Shown: positions 29,861 to 39,322 of the stretch, piece after piece
Numbering within the stretch: position 1 is the first letter of the stretch
Layout of the letters: every line of letters starts with the position of its first letter
NCBI GenBank assembly: GCA_016630955.3
Contig: CM050002.1
Span: forward strand, 1,054,001 to 1,118,000
Direction: 5' to 3'
Source: Didymella arachidicola
Lineage: Eukaryota; Ascomycota; Dothideomycetes; Pleosporales; Didymellaceae
Length of the DNA: 64,000 nt
Made by a program: the position numbers and the translations under genes
Notes under the pieces: model-generated
The model's input: the letters and a program-made list of their open reading frames with translations, nothing else
What the model was told of the DNA's origin: nothing
The model's database searches: none

Positions 29861-30633
29861 GTTCGCGAGCGCCGGGGGGTTTACGCCCTTGAGTGGCAGC
29901 GAGGACGGTACGGCGGAGCGGAGCGATTGGAAGACTCGTGTGAGCGACAGCTTGGATGTGTTGGTGCGGTTGGAGTGTGTCTATGGGTATACGCGGTGGA
30001 GAATCAAGAAACAGACCAGTGTAAGAGAAGAAGACTGGAGAAGCAAATGAAGCAGAAAACGACGAGGAGGAAGAGACGACGCATGAACCCAGACAAAAGA
30101 AAGTTATGATATGACGCAAACCACAGCCGCATCGTGGGCACTAAGCCAGGGACCAGTCCGAGGCACGCGACACGCGCGAAAAGTTGGCCGGTGACATCGA
30201 CTCCGGGTGGCGTAGATCGGATCGCCGAGGCATCCGCAGTTTCAACGGCCAGCGGGGAGGTGGGCCTCTGGTGGGTTAGACCATTACCTCGATGCCAACA
30301 CTTTGTCTGCTTTTCATCGTGAAGTGCCTGAGGTGGGTGGTATTGAGGGTGGCATTGACATGGTGTCGCGTGCTCAGGGCTTCAACAGCCGCATTCCATG
30401 CATGTGGGTGCAGGTGCCGTGACGCTTGTGGATGAGCCGGCGCTAGGCTCGGTCTGGTAAGGCTGATACTCTTGACGTTGCTGACATGTGATGGAGGTCT
30501 GACCAGTGTTGGTGGTTGACGGAATACACATTACATTAAGAAACTCGCTCGCTCACTATGCAAAGCAGCGCCAGCCCATCTTGAAAGCGTGCACACTGTC
30601 ATGACCCAGTATCCACAGCCTTGTGAACCCCGC
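29861..30633. other. intergenic region with PAF-acetylhydrolase promoter
   Basis: No supported gene. Right part is the 3' flank of the Rab gene. Confidence 0.45.
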
Positions 30634-31638
30634 CTAGCAACACCCCCCGCCCCTTCTCGTGCCGCCGCTTAACCTGAACACCTCCTCCCACTCTGTCCGG
30701 GGCTTCTTCTTGCCGCCTCTCCACCGGACAGACCCATTCGGATGTCCGCTCGTGATGCTGCTGGCGCCGTCGTCCCAGCCCAGGTCGCCGTACTGGATGC
30801 CGCTCTGCGGATCGTCCGGGTCAATCTCGCCCAGCTCGATCTTGGTCAGGATCATGCGGGCCAGCCTGCTGAACAGCTCGTCCACGTTCTCGCCGTTCAG
30901 CGCAGACACCTCGACGGCAACGGGGATCCCGTTCGCGCTGGCCCACCGCGAGGCGGCTTCCTGCGAGACCTCCCTCCCCTCGGGCGCGACCGTGTAGTGG
31001 TTGCTCAGGTGGTAGTGCAGCGAGGACTGGCTCGAGGGCGTGGGCGGCGGCAGCCCGTAGTCGGAGCCCGGCGTGCTGGCGTAGCTGTAGCCCGCGCCGG
31101 GCGGGGGTGCGCCGTCGACGACGTCGCTCTTGTTGCCGGCCAGGATGATGGTGATGTCCGGCCCGGCCAGCGCGCGCGCGTCGTTGAGGAAGGTCTGCAG
31201 CTGCTCGAAGCTGCGCCAGCTGCTGACGTCGTAGACGAGGATGGCGCCCGCGGCGCCGCGGTAGTAGGAGCGGCTGACGGAGCGGAAGCGCTCGGTGCCC
31301 GCCGTGTCCCAGAGCTGCAGCTTGATGCGCTTGCGGCTCGCCAGCGACGCCGACTTGCGGTCGGCAATGTGGACAATCTTGGACGAGAACTCGACGCCGA
31401 TGGTCTGCGACGACAGCACGCGCCACTCGTCGCGCACGAAGCGGTGCAGCAGACACGACTTGCCTGCGCCGCTCGGCCCCAGCAGCACCGTCTTGGCGAG
31501 GTAGTCATACATGCTGCCCAGCTCCTGCGCACCTCGGGTCAGCGACGGCTCTCACGCGTTGCGCCGCCGCGAACCTACTTGCGTCGTCGTCTCACCGCTG
31601 CGCGTCGACGCGATCGACGTAGCCCGGTTCCGGCCCAT
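30634..31638 (-). CDS. Rab4-type small GTPase
   Basis: Membrane-traffic GTPase of the Rab family, closest in motif to Rab4/Ypt4 (early endosome recycling). The main exon is 31524-30634. A 54-nt intron (31578-31525; GTAGGT...CTGAC...CAG) joins a 20-codon first exon (31638-31579), giving 316 aa and an N-terminus that reads ...TTTQELGSMYDYLAKTVLLG. The start could be the internal ATG at 31512 if that exon is untranslated. GTP-binding motifs are GPSGAGKS (P-loop), SSQTIGVEFSSK (switch I Thr), WDTAGTERFRSVSR (switch II), NKSD and a SAL motif. The C-terminus GGGCC is a double-geranylgeranylation site. An extra Pro/Ser/Tyr-rich stretch of about 45 residues (VVDGAPPPGAG...) sits between NKSD and SAL, making the protein about 100 aa longer than most Rabs. 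Confidence 0.9.
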
Positions 31639-32599
31639 CTTGCTTGCAGTGACACGGTGTAGATGGCCAGAGGGCAGGCGGCAGCATCGAGGGGGTCGCA
31701 GTTCTATCAGCACCAGCGCTGCGGAGGGGCACTGTCCGGCGTCGACCAAGCGAGCAGCTGGGATCGTGGTGCGGCCGTGTGTTGTTGTCTGCGACGCTTA
31801 TCTGTGACGTCCGAGCCAACCGCGGCTCGCGACGCACAACGGCCCCGGGTGTCACGCGACGATCCCTAGACGATCCACGACCTAGCCGCTTCCAGCCACT
31901 TTCAGACCGCCAGCGATGCCCTGTCCAGCGGTCAATATTGACTCGGTCAGTCTTCCAACACACTCCGGCTGACGTCTGTGAGGACCGTGACTCGATGCAC
32001 CGGTGCAGCACGATAAACACAACATGTCTACATAACGGCGACCAGCTTGTAGTGCCCAGGCTTGTCAACTGTCCGCCGAATCACTACAAGTCAAGAACAG
32101 CGTTTGGGGTGGGTTCCACAATTGCTTTGCGAGTCACTCTCTTCCCACGACTCTTCTCTCAAGAAGCTTCGGCCACGAACGGTAGGTAAAGACGAAACTC
32201 AGCATTTGGCTGTCTTCCAGACGTGATAAACCATCGCACAGCGATTGTTTGCTCTCAAGTATAAGTTGACCAATCACAAACCTGCACTAGACACTAGCGC
32301 CCTCATCGCTCTCGCAAACAGCGAACACTCGCGGCGCCTGGGCTGCCATAAAACCACAGCCTTCAACTCACATTGCTTATGCACCTCACAAATACCTTGA
32401 TTGACCCATATTCGCATCGGTTACAGCAAATAAAGCAAGTCTTCAACCAACAGCTTCTAGAAGCGTCTTGTGCTTTGAAATCACCAACGCGGTACAACTT
32501 ACCATACAAGCACCGTCACGTGAACACATCAGCCTGGACATCGCAGCCGCCTCTCTCCTTCACTCATTCACCTCGCCTTCCTCGACCCCTTTTGGTTCA
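31639..32599. other. divergent promoter region between Rab and SRA genes
   Basis: Upstream of two divergent genes. Short open frames only. No further feature identified. Confidence 0.45.
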
Positions 32600-33193
32600 A
32601 TGTCGACGCTGGCACTCCACGCCAATCCTCACAACACAAACACATCGCCCACGTCATTCGAACCACCACAATGGAACTACACGGTATCACCACCGCGCTC
32701 CTCCATGGACCGCCCACCCAAAGAGCCGTTTCAGGCGTCTCAATGGCTGCTTGAAGCTGCGAGGAAGCGCACCGGCCCATCGACGCCGTCTAAATCTCTA
32801 CGAGATGCGATACAGCACGCTCGCGATCATCCGAATGAAGTCGCGAGGAACCTGCAAGAAGATGCACTCAAATCTGGGCGGGACCCAAGTGCATTGGCCA
32901 ACTGGATGGCAGAGATGAGCAGGAAGACTCCAAAAACACGGTTGGCGCAAAGGTCGAAGCAACATCCAGCGCAATCGGCCTCGGCTCAGCAAGGACCTGC
33001 AGGTGATAGTGAAGATGCGGGACGAACTCGCAGCGCGGGGCTCGTGGGTGTTGCAACGGGACCAGGTCTTGGCACTCCGTCACCATCAACAACCTCACCA
33101 TCTTTAGTAGACTCTTCACCATCTCAGACAGCTGCACCAAGGACAAAGACCTTCGTCCCGCATCTGCAACGGCGCAGAGCAGAGTTGGTATAA
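32600..33193 (+). CDS. N-terminal exon(s) of SRA-domain gene (or separate small gene)
   Basis: Open frame starting at the ATG at 32600. It includes PFQASQWLLEAARKRTGPST and SKSLRDAIQHARDHPNEVAR, then low-complexity Ser/Thr/Pro sequence ending HLQRRRAEL at a GTATAA donor-like site (33191). After a 38-53 nt intron the frame would continue through GKKSVERQKPAKARGSRSSS, a basic nuclear-type stretch, to about 33380. A second intron there (GTTGGT...CTCAG, 33379-33465 region) could enter the SRA exon in frame. This makes one gene of about 560 aa the simplest reading, but both junctions are weak. The alternative is two genes. The N-terminal part has no named domain that I recognise. Confidence 0.55.
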   Translation: MSTLALHANPHNTNTSPTSFEPPQWNYTVSPPRSSMDRPPKEPFQASQWLLEAARKRTGPSTPSKSLRDAIQHARDHPNEVARNLQEDALKSGRDPSALANWMAEMSRKTPKTRLAQRSKQHPAQSASAQQGPAGDSEDAGRTRSAGLVGVATGPGLGTPSPSTTSPSLVDSSPSQTAAPRTKTFVPHLQRRRAELV

Positions 33194-33456
33194 AGGGTCA
33201 AATCCTGAAGCCGACCCAAGTCAAGAAGCAAAACAACCAGGTTAGCGGTAAGAAAAGCGTCGAGCGTCAAAAGCCGGCCAAGGCCAGGGGATCGCGGAGC
33301 TCGAGTAGTGCAGCATCACCCATGGACACCGATACCCTCCAGCTTACGGCAGAGTCTTCGGAATCAGGGGCTCGATCCGGGTTGGTTGGTGCGAATTCTG
33401 TGCCAACGGTCAGCCCACCAGATGCATAACCTTATCCATTCCCTGCTCGCCTCAGC

Positions 33457-34395
33457 ATGCCATCTTGGTATTTCACGCTGAGCAAGCAGAGCATGGACCT
33501 GCTCGAGCGAAAGCGTCCACAAGAGCTTACCGCTATCGACGCTTTGAAAGCCTGCATCGACCGTTGCGAGAAGGAACAGTGGGAAGACAAGCTCGCAAAG
33601 GAGTACAATGATCTGCGTGACCATGTGTATAAGGCTGAGAGTAGTCTCAACATGGACAAGGTCAAGATCAAGAAGACGCGGATCTTGACCTCGGCCGGAT
33701 TGCCTCGTATCTTCGACGAGCACGCCAACTTCCCATGGGACCTCAAGGCGAATGCGTGGCATCTGTACGAGAAGTGGATGAATGAAGACTTCTCGCGTGA
33801 TATCCTCCGCGGCATTGTTACCGTCAAAGGCAAAGATCGCAACGGTGACCGCCTCGACCTGGCATACAGAACTAAGCATCCAAGGGACCCGAAGCAGTTC
33901 GGCGATAATGGTGCCGTGCTTGGTCAGTGGTGGCCGTCGCAGTTGTGCGCTGTCCGCGATGGCATTCACGGAGCGGCGCAAGGCGGAATATACGGCGATA
34001 AGGAACAGGGCGCCTACAGCATTGTTCTATCGAGTGGTGGGTACCACGACAAGGACTTTGGCGATGTCATCGAATACAGCGGTACAGAGGGCAACGACTT
34101 CAAGATCAAGGCCGCGACTCAGTCAATGATCACCAGCGCAAAGCTCAGAAATTATATCCGGGTCCTTCGCTCTGCGCAGCTGCCCAAACCGAACAAGTAC
34201 CGCCCAGACGTTGGCCTACGCTATGATGGCTTGTATCAGATCACGTCGTATAAGGAGACGAATATCGAGAAACAGGACTATCTGTTCCACCTCGAGAGGG
34301 TTCCGGGCCAGCAACCTGTTCGATTTGAGGGTCATGCCAAACGGCCCACTATATTCGAGATACAGGAATATGAAAGGTGCAAGGGAAAACTGTGA
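33457..34395 (+). CDS. SRA/YDG-domain protein
   Basis: The SRA (SET and RING associated) domain binds hemimethylated or modified cytosine by base flipping in UHRF1 and plant SUVH proteins; fungal single-SRA proteins are poorly studied. Here the domain (about residues 140-305 of this exon) has GAVLGQWWPSQLCAVRDGIH followed by GAAQGGIYGDKEQGAYSIVL, GGYHDKDFGDVIEYSGTEG and the YDG motif in VGLRYDGLYQITSYKE (about 255). The N-terminal 140 residues are helical and charged, with ALKACIDRCEKEQWEDKLAK, and are not assigned. No RING, PHD or SET domain is present. The frame upstream of the ATG is closed by TAA at about 33427, so either this ATG is the start or an intron joins it to the upstream exon. 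Confidence 0.85.
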   Translation: MPSWYFTLSKQSMDLLERKRPQELTAIDALKACIDRCEKEQWEDKLAKEYNDLRDHVYKAESSLNMDKVKIKKTRILTSAGLPRIFDEHANFPWDLKANAWHLYEKWMNEDFSRDILRGIVTVKGKDRNGDRLDLAYRTKHPRDPKQFGDNGAVLGQWWPSQLCAVRDGIHGAAQGGIYGDKEQGAYSIVLSSGGYHDKDFGDVIEYSGTEGNDFKIKAATQSMITSAKLRNYIRVLRSAQLPKPNKYRPDVGLRYDGLYQITSYKETNIEKQDYLFHLERVPGQQPVRFEGHAKRPTIFEIQEYERCKGKL

Positions 34396-35203
34396 TCATC
34401 GGAAAAGTATCATGCGGCCGAATGACGCACCGAGGAGAGGTGCTGACTACCTCCAGGCCTGTGTCACTCGATTCTATTTAGTGTCTAGAGTCCAATTTGA
34501 TAGCGTTTTTAGATTAGGAAATTACGATACCCGCGTTGGTGACCTCCCTGTTATCAGCAGCGAGGAGGCCTTTGGCGTTGCTTTGATCGTTTGTATGACA
34601 AAGTTCACGGACCAGGTAAGGGCATCTTACAGCGTCTGCTCTTGACGGCGGTCCTTCACAGTCCAAATAAAATGAGTGTCAGCTACTCGGCCCCTCAACA
34701 AATACAATACCAACTACAGATAATGTTTCACAGCTTGACAGGAGGTCACTGCGAGCCCTCGCAGGTCTGCCGGCGCAAGGGACGTGTCATCGGTCAGCCA
34801 TGCCGAACTCTACTTCGACGACCAACTCCAGCTCACCTCACGCTCTAGACATCCTCCAATATGGCGAAGTGGGCTACCAAGACGTCCATCGCGATAATGC
34901 CCGGCCACCTTGTTACATCATCCCACGATAGCTACTGGCATGCGGCAAGCGTGAGTCTCAAACGTGGAATGCTCGGATGCTATTTTCCCATCTTGACTCC
35001 GGAATGCAAACATCGCGTCAATCGTCACACGAGTGGGCGTACGCCTCCCTCGAAAACCCCCAATGAGAATTTAGCGATCCTCGCGTCAGTCATGCAATTT
35101 TTACTTGCCGGTTTGAAATATACCTGCATGGCCCGTTGTGGTCACACATTCCTCCCTTGCCCATCCATGCCCACGCATTCGCCACTCCCTTACCTGCACC
35201 GCA
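34396..35203. other. intergenic region before secreted repeat protein
   Basis: No supported gene. It contains the 3' flank of the SRA gene and the promoter of the next gene. Confidence 0.45.
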
Positions 35204-35209
35204 TATATA
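35204..35209 (+). promoter_or_regulatory. TATA box of the secreted repeat-protein gene
   Basis: TATATA, about 92 bp upstream of the ATG at 35301; the region after it is pyrimidine-rich, as in many highly expressed fungal promoters. Confidence 0.45.
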
Positions 35210-35300
35210 CCACTGTCTGAACTCGAAGACCATTTCTTCATTGTCTCGAAATCTCACCACTTGTCACTCTTTACCACGCTTACCAGCGTCCGGAGCCATC

Positions 35301-38300
35301 ATGTCTCCTTCCAGCTCTCGAGCAGCCATTCGTTTTGTTGTTGCGCTCTTCCTCGCGCAGACCTTCGTTAATGCAGTCGCCGTCCCCCATCCTCACATCC
35401 ATAAGGTGCTTGATTCCCGCCAGGTAGTCTCACTCCCAGTCGTCGAGCGCCAGGAGCCAGCGGAGCCCGAGTCCAAGAATGTATTCGATGCCATCATCGA
35501 CACGCTAAAGGGCTACAACGGATGGCAGGTTTTCCAGGACTTTTTCAGGAAGCTTTTCAGTGGCAACCATTCTCCTGAGAATAGCAACGGCCAAGCACCA
35601 TCTGTTACCATCTCCCTCGCTCCCGTTCCAGTCGCCTCCGAGTCCCCAGTCGACGTGATCAGCGTCATTGCCAGCATCATCAGCCAGGTCGCGAGCGTCA
35701 CCGAGCCTGCCGTGATTGTTCCCGCTCCTACCGAGGCGGAGACCAGCACTATCGATGAAATAATGTCTATTCTGCCCATCTTCCCCATCACCACCGCCAT
35801 CGACCTCTCCGGTGCCCTGGAGACCGTCGTTCCTACCGAGTTCCTTTCCTCTGAGCTTGCGGTGTCGACTGAGGTCCCAGAGGTCACGGGTCCCATCGTC
35901 ATCGTTGTTCCAGACGTCAGCTCGACAGCAGTCGTCGTCGTTGCTCCCACGGACATCGTTGCGCCCATCGTCACGGCTCCTCTTGGCACAGCTCCTCTCG
36001 TTCTTCCCACCGAGATCTCAGCTGCCATCTCGGCCGATGTTTCCGGCTCTGCCGAACTCAACGTAACCGTGGGCCTGACCGGCACTCCTGTTGCTCCGAT
36101 CTCGATCTCCAGCACAGAGGTCCCCGTTGTGATCGTTCTCCCCACCGATATCTCGGCTCCCATCTCGGCCAATGTTTCCGGCTCTGCTGAACTCAACGTT
36201 ACCGTGGGCCTGACCGGCACTCCTATTGCTCCGATCTCGATCTCCAGCACAGAGGTCCCCGTTGTGATCGTTCTCCCCACCGATATCTCGGCTCCCATCT
36301 CGGCCAATGTTTCCGGCTCTGCTGAACTCAACGTTACCGTGGGCCTGACCGGCACTCCTGTTGCTCCGATCTCGATCTCCAGCACAGAGGTCCCCGTTGT
36401 GATCGTTCTCCCCACCGATATCTCGGCTCCCATCTCGGCCAATGTTTCCGGCTCTGCTGGACTCAACGTTACCGTGGGCCTGACCAGCACTGTCGGCGTC
36501 ACCGTCACTGCTGTCGCCCCCATCGGTACCGGCGACCTCCCTTCTGTTGGCACCGGTCTGCCCATCACCATCTCTGAGATCGGAGTCCCCTTCGCCAACG
36601 CGACGTCCATCACTCCCACGCTTGTCTTCGTTACAGGAACCGGCGATGTTGTAGGCACAATTGCTCCCACCATCTCAATCGAGCCTATCAGCGCGCCTTT
36701 CGCCAACTCTTCAGATGCTGCTACCGCCGTCCTTCCCATTCAAACAGCTCTGCCCGGCACTGTTCCTGCTGTCATCGTTGGGACTGGTTTCATCAGCGCT
36801 TCCGCAGTCGTCTCGGTGGCTCCTATCGAGACCATCACCCTCGGTACGGGAATCGGCGCTGTGGGAACCGGCGTGCTTACTGCTGTTGCTCCTATCGACA
36901 CTGCTGTGCCTTTCCCTAACACGACTGCTGTTGAGATTGTCATCTCGCCTACGTTTGTCTTGCCATCCGGTACTGCTCCCGCTGTTGTTGGTAGCATCAG
37001 CGTTGCGCCGATTCCGAGTGATCTTTCTGACCCTCTTTTCGCCAACACTACAACGATTGCGATCACCGACATTGCCGCTCCCATTCTCGGCACTGGTATT
37101 TTGACCGCTGTCGCGCCTATCGGAACAGGCATCGAGACTGCTATCGCTCCTATCGTCACAGGTCTTCCTGGCACCATCGTCGTCGTCCCCGGCCCAGGTA
37201 GCACTGACGACGCGTACTTCCCCAACATCACAATCACCATCAACGCAACCGCCGACGCCACGCTCTCCGTCGCGCTCCCCATCGTCACCGAGCTTCCAGT
37301 CGAGACAACACTCCCCGAGCTCCCCCTTAACATCACGCTCGCGCCTATCGTACCCGTGGAGACTCTGTTCCCTGTCTCGCCCATCGAGACTGTAACGGCT
37401 ATCGGTCCCGTCATCGAGCCTATCCCCTCCGACGCTCCAGTCGTTGAGTTCCCGGGTGAGCCTACTCCCGTCCCTCTGCCTTCTCCCATCGACGAGCCGC
37501 TCTACGAAGTACCCCCCGTTGTGCTGCCCTCGCCTGTCAATGTTACCTTCCCTGAAGCGCCTGTAGACCCCGTTGGAGTCACTCCCGTTCCTATCCCTTC
37601 TCCCATCAACGTTACCTTCCCTGAAGCGCCTGTAGACCCCGTTGGAGTCACTCCCGTTCCTATCCCTTCTCCCATCAACGTCACCTTCCCTGAAGTGCCT
37701 GTAGACCCCGTTGGAGTCACTCCCGTTCCTATCCCTTCTCCCATCAACGTCACCTTCCCTGAAGTGCCTGTAGACCCCGTTGGAGTCACTCCCGTCCCCC
37801 TTCCCTCTCCCATCGACGAGCCAATCCTCGATGTCCCCTCCGTCCCCCTCCCCTCGCCTATCGACGTTACCTTCCCCGAAGACTCCCCCGTCCCCGTCTT
37901 CCCTGTGGACCCGGTCGGTGTCACGCCCGTTGCTCTTCCGTCTCCTATCGATGTCACCTTCCCCGATACTGAGCCGAGCACGACAATCGTCATCCCTGTG
38001 CCGGCGCTCACACTCGAGGCTTCGCCCCTGGTGTCCGCTTCAGTCGAAGCGTCAGCGTCTGCTTCAGTCGATGCGTCAGCGTCCGACTCCCCCGTCCCCG
38101 TCTTGACTGTGGACCCGGTCGGTGTCACGCCCGTTGCTCTTCCGTCTCCTATCGATGTCACCTTCCCCGATACTGAGCCGAGCACGACGATCGTCATCCC
38201 TGTGCCGGCGCTCACACTCGAGGCTTCGCCCCTGGTGTCCGCTTCAGTCGAAGCTTCAGCGTCCGCGGCAGCGACTGTTGTCCCCGTCGTGCCCGTTGTA

Positions 38301-38990
38301 CCGATCGAGGCATCAGCGTCAGTCGCGGCGTCGGCTTCAGTCGCGGTGTCAGCTTCAGTCGAAGCGTCAGCGTCCACAGCAGCGACTGTCGTCTCTGTTG
38401 TGCCTGTTGTACCGGTCGAGGCATCAGCGTCAGTCGCGGCGTCGGTTGCGGCTGCGGCAACCGTCGTGCCCGGCTTCAACCTGGGTTCTGTGGTATCCTC
38501 TATCGTTGCCGCGCTGCCCACTGTCGCTGTGGTACCGGTCGAGGCATCAGCGTCGCTCGCGGCGTCAGTTGCGGCTGCGGCAACCGTCGTACCCGTCGTC
38601 AACCTGGCTCCTGTGGTACCGGTCGAGGCATCAGCGTCAGTCGCGGCGTCGGTTGCGGCTGCGGCAACCGTCGTGCCCGGCTTCAACCTGGGTTCTGTGG
38701 TATCCTCTATCATTGCCGCGCTGCCCACTGTCGTACCGGTTGCGCCTGTGCTTCCGACCAGGCCCGCAGCGCCTTTGATTCCTACTTTCCCTCTCCCCGT
38801 CGTACCTGCCGTACCTGCCGCGCCTGGCAGGCCTGCTGTACCTGCCGTACCTGCCGTACCTGCCGTACCTGCCGTACCTGCCGCGCCTGGCAGGCCTGCT
38901 GTACCTGCTGTACCTGCCGTACCTGCCAGGCCTGCCAGGCCTGCAGTCCAGCCTGCGATCCTTCCCCGTCGCAGATCCCCACCTCGGTAG
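35301..38990 (+). CDS. large secreted tandem-repeat protein (1229 aa), function unknown
   Basis: Not a family I can name. The ATG at 35301 opens a signal peptide, AAIRFVVALFLAQTFVNAVA. A 55-codon extension upstream reads as leader sequence. A short unique region follows, including FDAIIDTLKGYNGWQVFQDF. Almost everything after residue 100 is Val/Pro/Ile/Ser/Thr-rich and repetitive. There are about 3.5 units of a 45-aa repeat (36012-36488; SGSAELNVTVGLTGTP), four units of a 23-aa repeat (37539-37814; VDPVGVTPVPIPSPINVTFP), two long copies around DVTFPDTEPSTTIVIPVPAL, alternating ASASVAASV blocks, and a VPAVPA/APGRP tail with basic end RRRSPPR. N-glycosylation sites (NVT, NAT, NTT) recur. There is no GPI signal or membrane anchor. 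Composition suggests an extracellular, wall-associated or adhesin-like protein. It has no introns. Confidence 0.8.
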   Translation: MSPSSSRAAIRFVVALFLAQTFVNAVAVPHPHIHKVLDSRQVVSLPVVERQEPAEPESKNVFDAIIDTLKGYNGWQVFQDFFRKLFSGNHSPENSNGQAPSVTISLAPVPVASESPVDVISVIASIISQVASVTEPAVIVPAPTEAETSTIDEIMSILPIFPITTAIDLSGALETVVPTEFLSSELAVSTEVPEVTGPIVIVVPDVSSTAVVVVAPTDIVAPIVTAPLGTAPLVLPTEISAAISADVSGSAELNVTVGLTGTPVAPISISSTEVPVVIVLPTDISAPISANVSGSAELNVTVGLTGTPIAPISISSTEVPVVIVLPTDISAPISANVSGSAELNVTVGLTGTPVAPISISSTEVPVVIVLPTDISAPISANVSGSAGLNVTVGLTSTVGVTVTAVAPIGTGDLPSVGTGLPITISEIGVPFANATSITPTLVFVTGTGDVVGTIAPTISIEPISAPFANSSDAATAVLPIQTALPGTVPAVIVGTGFISASAVVSVAPIETITLGTGIGAVGTGVLTAVAPIDTAVPFPNTTAVEIVISPTFVLPSGTAPAVVGSISVAPIPSDLSDPLFANTTTIAITDIAAPILGTGILTAVAPIGTGIETAIAPIVTGLPGTIVVVPGPGSTDDAYFPNITITINATADATLSVALPIVTELPVETTLPELPLNITLAPIVPVETLFPVSPIETVTAIGPVIEPIPSDAPVVEFPGEPTPVPLPSPIDEPLYEVPPVVLPSPVNVTFPEAPVDPVGVTPVPIPSPINVTFPEAPVDPVGVTPVPIPSPINVTFPEVPVDPVGVTPVPIPSPINVTFPEVPVDPVGVTPVPLPSPIDEPILDVPSVPLPSPIDVTFPEDSPVPVFPVDPVGVTPVALPSPIDVTFPDTEPSTTIVIPVPALTLEASPLVSASVEASASASVDASASDSPVPVLTVDPVGVTPVALPSPIDVTFPDTEPSTTIVIPVPALTLEASPLVSASVEASASAAATVVPVVPVVPIEASASVAASASVAVSASVEASASTAATVVSVVPVVPVEASASVAASVAAAATVVPGFNLGSVVSSIVAALPTVAVVPVEASASLAASVAAAATVVPVVNLAPVVPVEASASVAASVAAAATVVPGFNLGSVVSSIIAALPTVVPVAPVLPTRPAAPLIPTFPLPVVPAVPAAPGRPAVPAVPAVPAVPAVPAAPGRPAVPAVPAVPARPARPAVQPAILPRRRSPPR
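36012..36488 (+). repeat. 135-bp coding tandem repeat, about 3.5 units
   Basis: Units at 36012, 36147 and 36282, plus a partial one at 36417. Units 2 and 3 differ by only one or two bases. Each encodes 45 aa from (D/E)ISA(P/A)ISA(N/D)V to VVIVLPT. Confidence 0.9.
37539..37814 (+). repeat. 69-bp coding tandem repeat, four units
   Basis: Units at 37539, 37608, 37677 and 37746. The encoded 23-aa unit begins NVTFPE(A/V)PVDPVGVTPVP. The units are almost identical at base level. Confidence 0.9.
38796..38950 (+). repeat. GTACCTGCC-type minisatellite encoding VPA/RPA
   Basis: Repeated 9-bp GTACCTGCC and CCTGGCAGGCCTGCT blocks encode VPAVPAVPA and APGRPAVPA at the end of the secreted protein. Confidence 0.8.
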
Positions 38991-39322
38991 ACGAGTGAGC
39001 GGGTCTGACGCCTCGTCTCTGTCCCCTCGCATCAGCTTGCTTCGACGCTTTCCTTCGGAGTCAACATGGGTGCGCGCATAATGTCTAGTCCCTTTCCAGA
39101 ATGAGAAGCTCATGTGCGATGTGTTTCATCTCGGTCTCTGCGCTACGAGATACATAGCTGCGACCGTTATCCGCTTTTCAATCAAGTCAATACTGAGACA
39201 ATATGTGCGCACCTGTAGTGACTTATCATATATTTCCTTCCTCTCAGCCCGCGTTTTCATTTCTTTCCACCCATCACAACCCACACAACCACCACACACA
39301 AACACTAGCTAACCACCGCCAG

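Noticed and set aside
28479..30119. 546-codon minus-strand frame
   Set aside because: Overlaps the PAF-acetylhydrolase gene on the same strand in another frame; low-complexity Arg/Pro/His, no domain.
30742..31662. 306-codon plus-strand frame
   Set aside because: Antisense shadow of the GC-rich Rab gene; composition is Ala/Arg/Val/Gly only.
32468..32599. Upstream in-frame extension of the SRA gene's first exon
   Set aside because: It begins at an ATG, but reads as leader DNA (His/Ser/Pro without pattern); the ATG at 32600 gives the more credible start.
36012..37814. Regularly spaced repeats resembling a CRISPR-like array
   Set aside because: Units are directly contiguous, have no unique spacers, are multiples of three and lie inside a coding frame of a eukaryote.
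35513..38728. Two 408-codon antisense frames (36739-35513 and 38728-37502) opposite the secreted repeat protein
   Set aside because: They arise from the Val/Pro/Thr codon repeats on the sense strand; there is no signal or domain, and the frame is kept open by the tandem repeat period.
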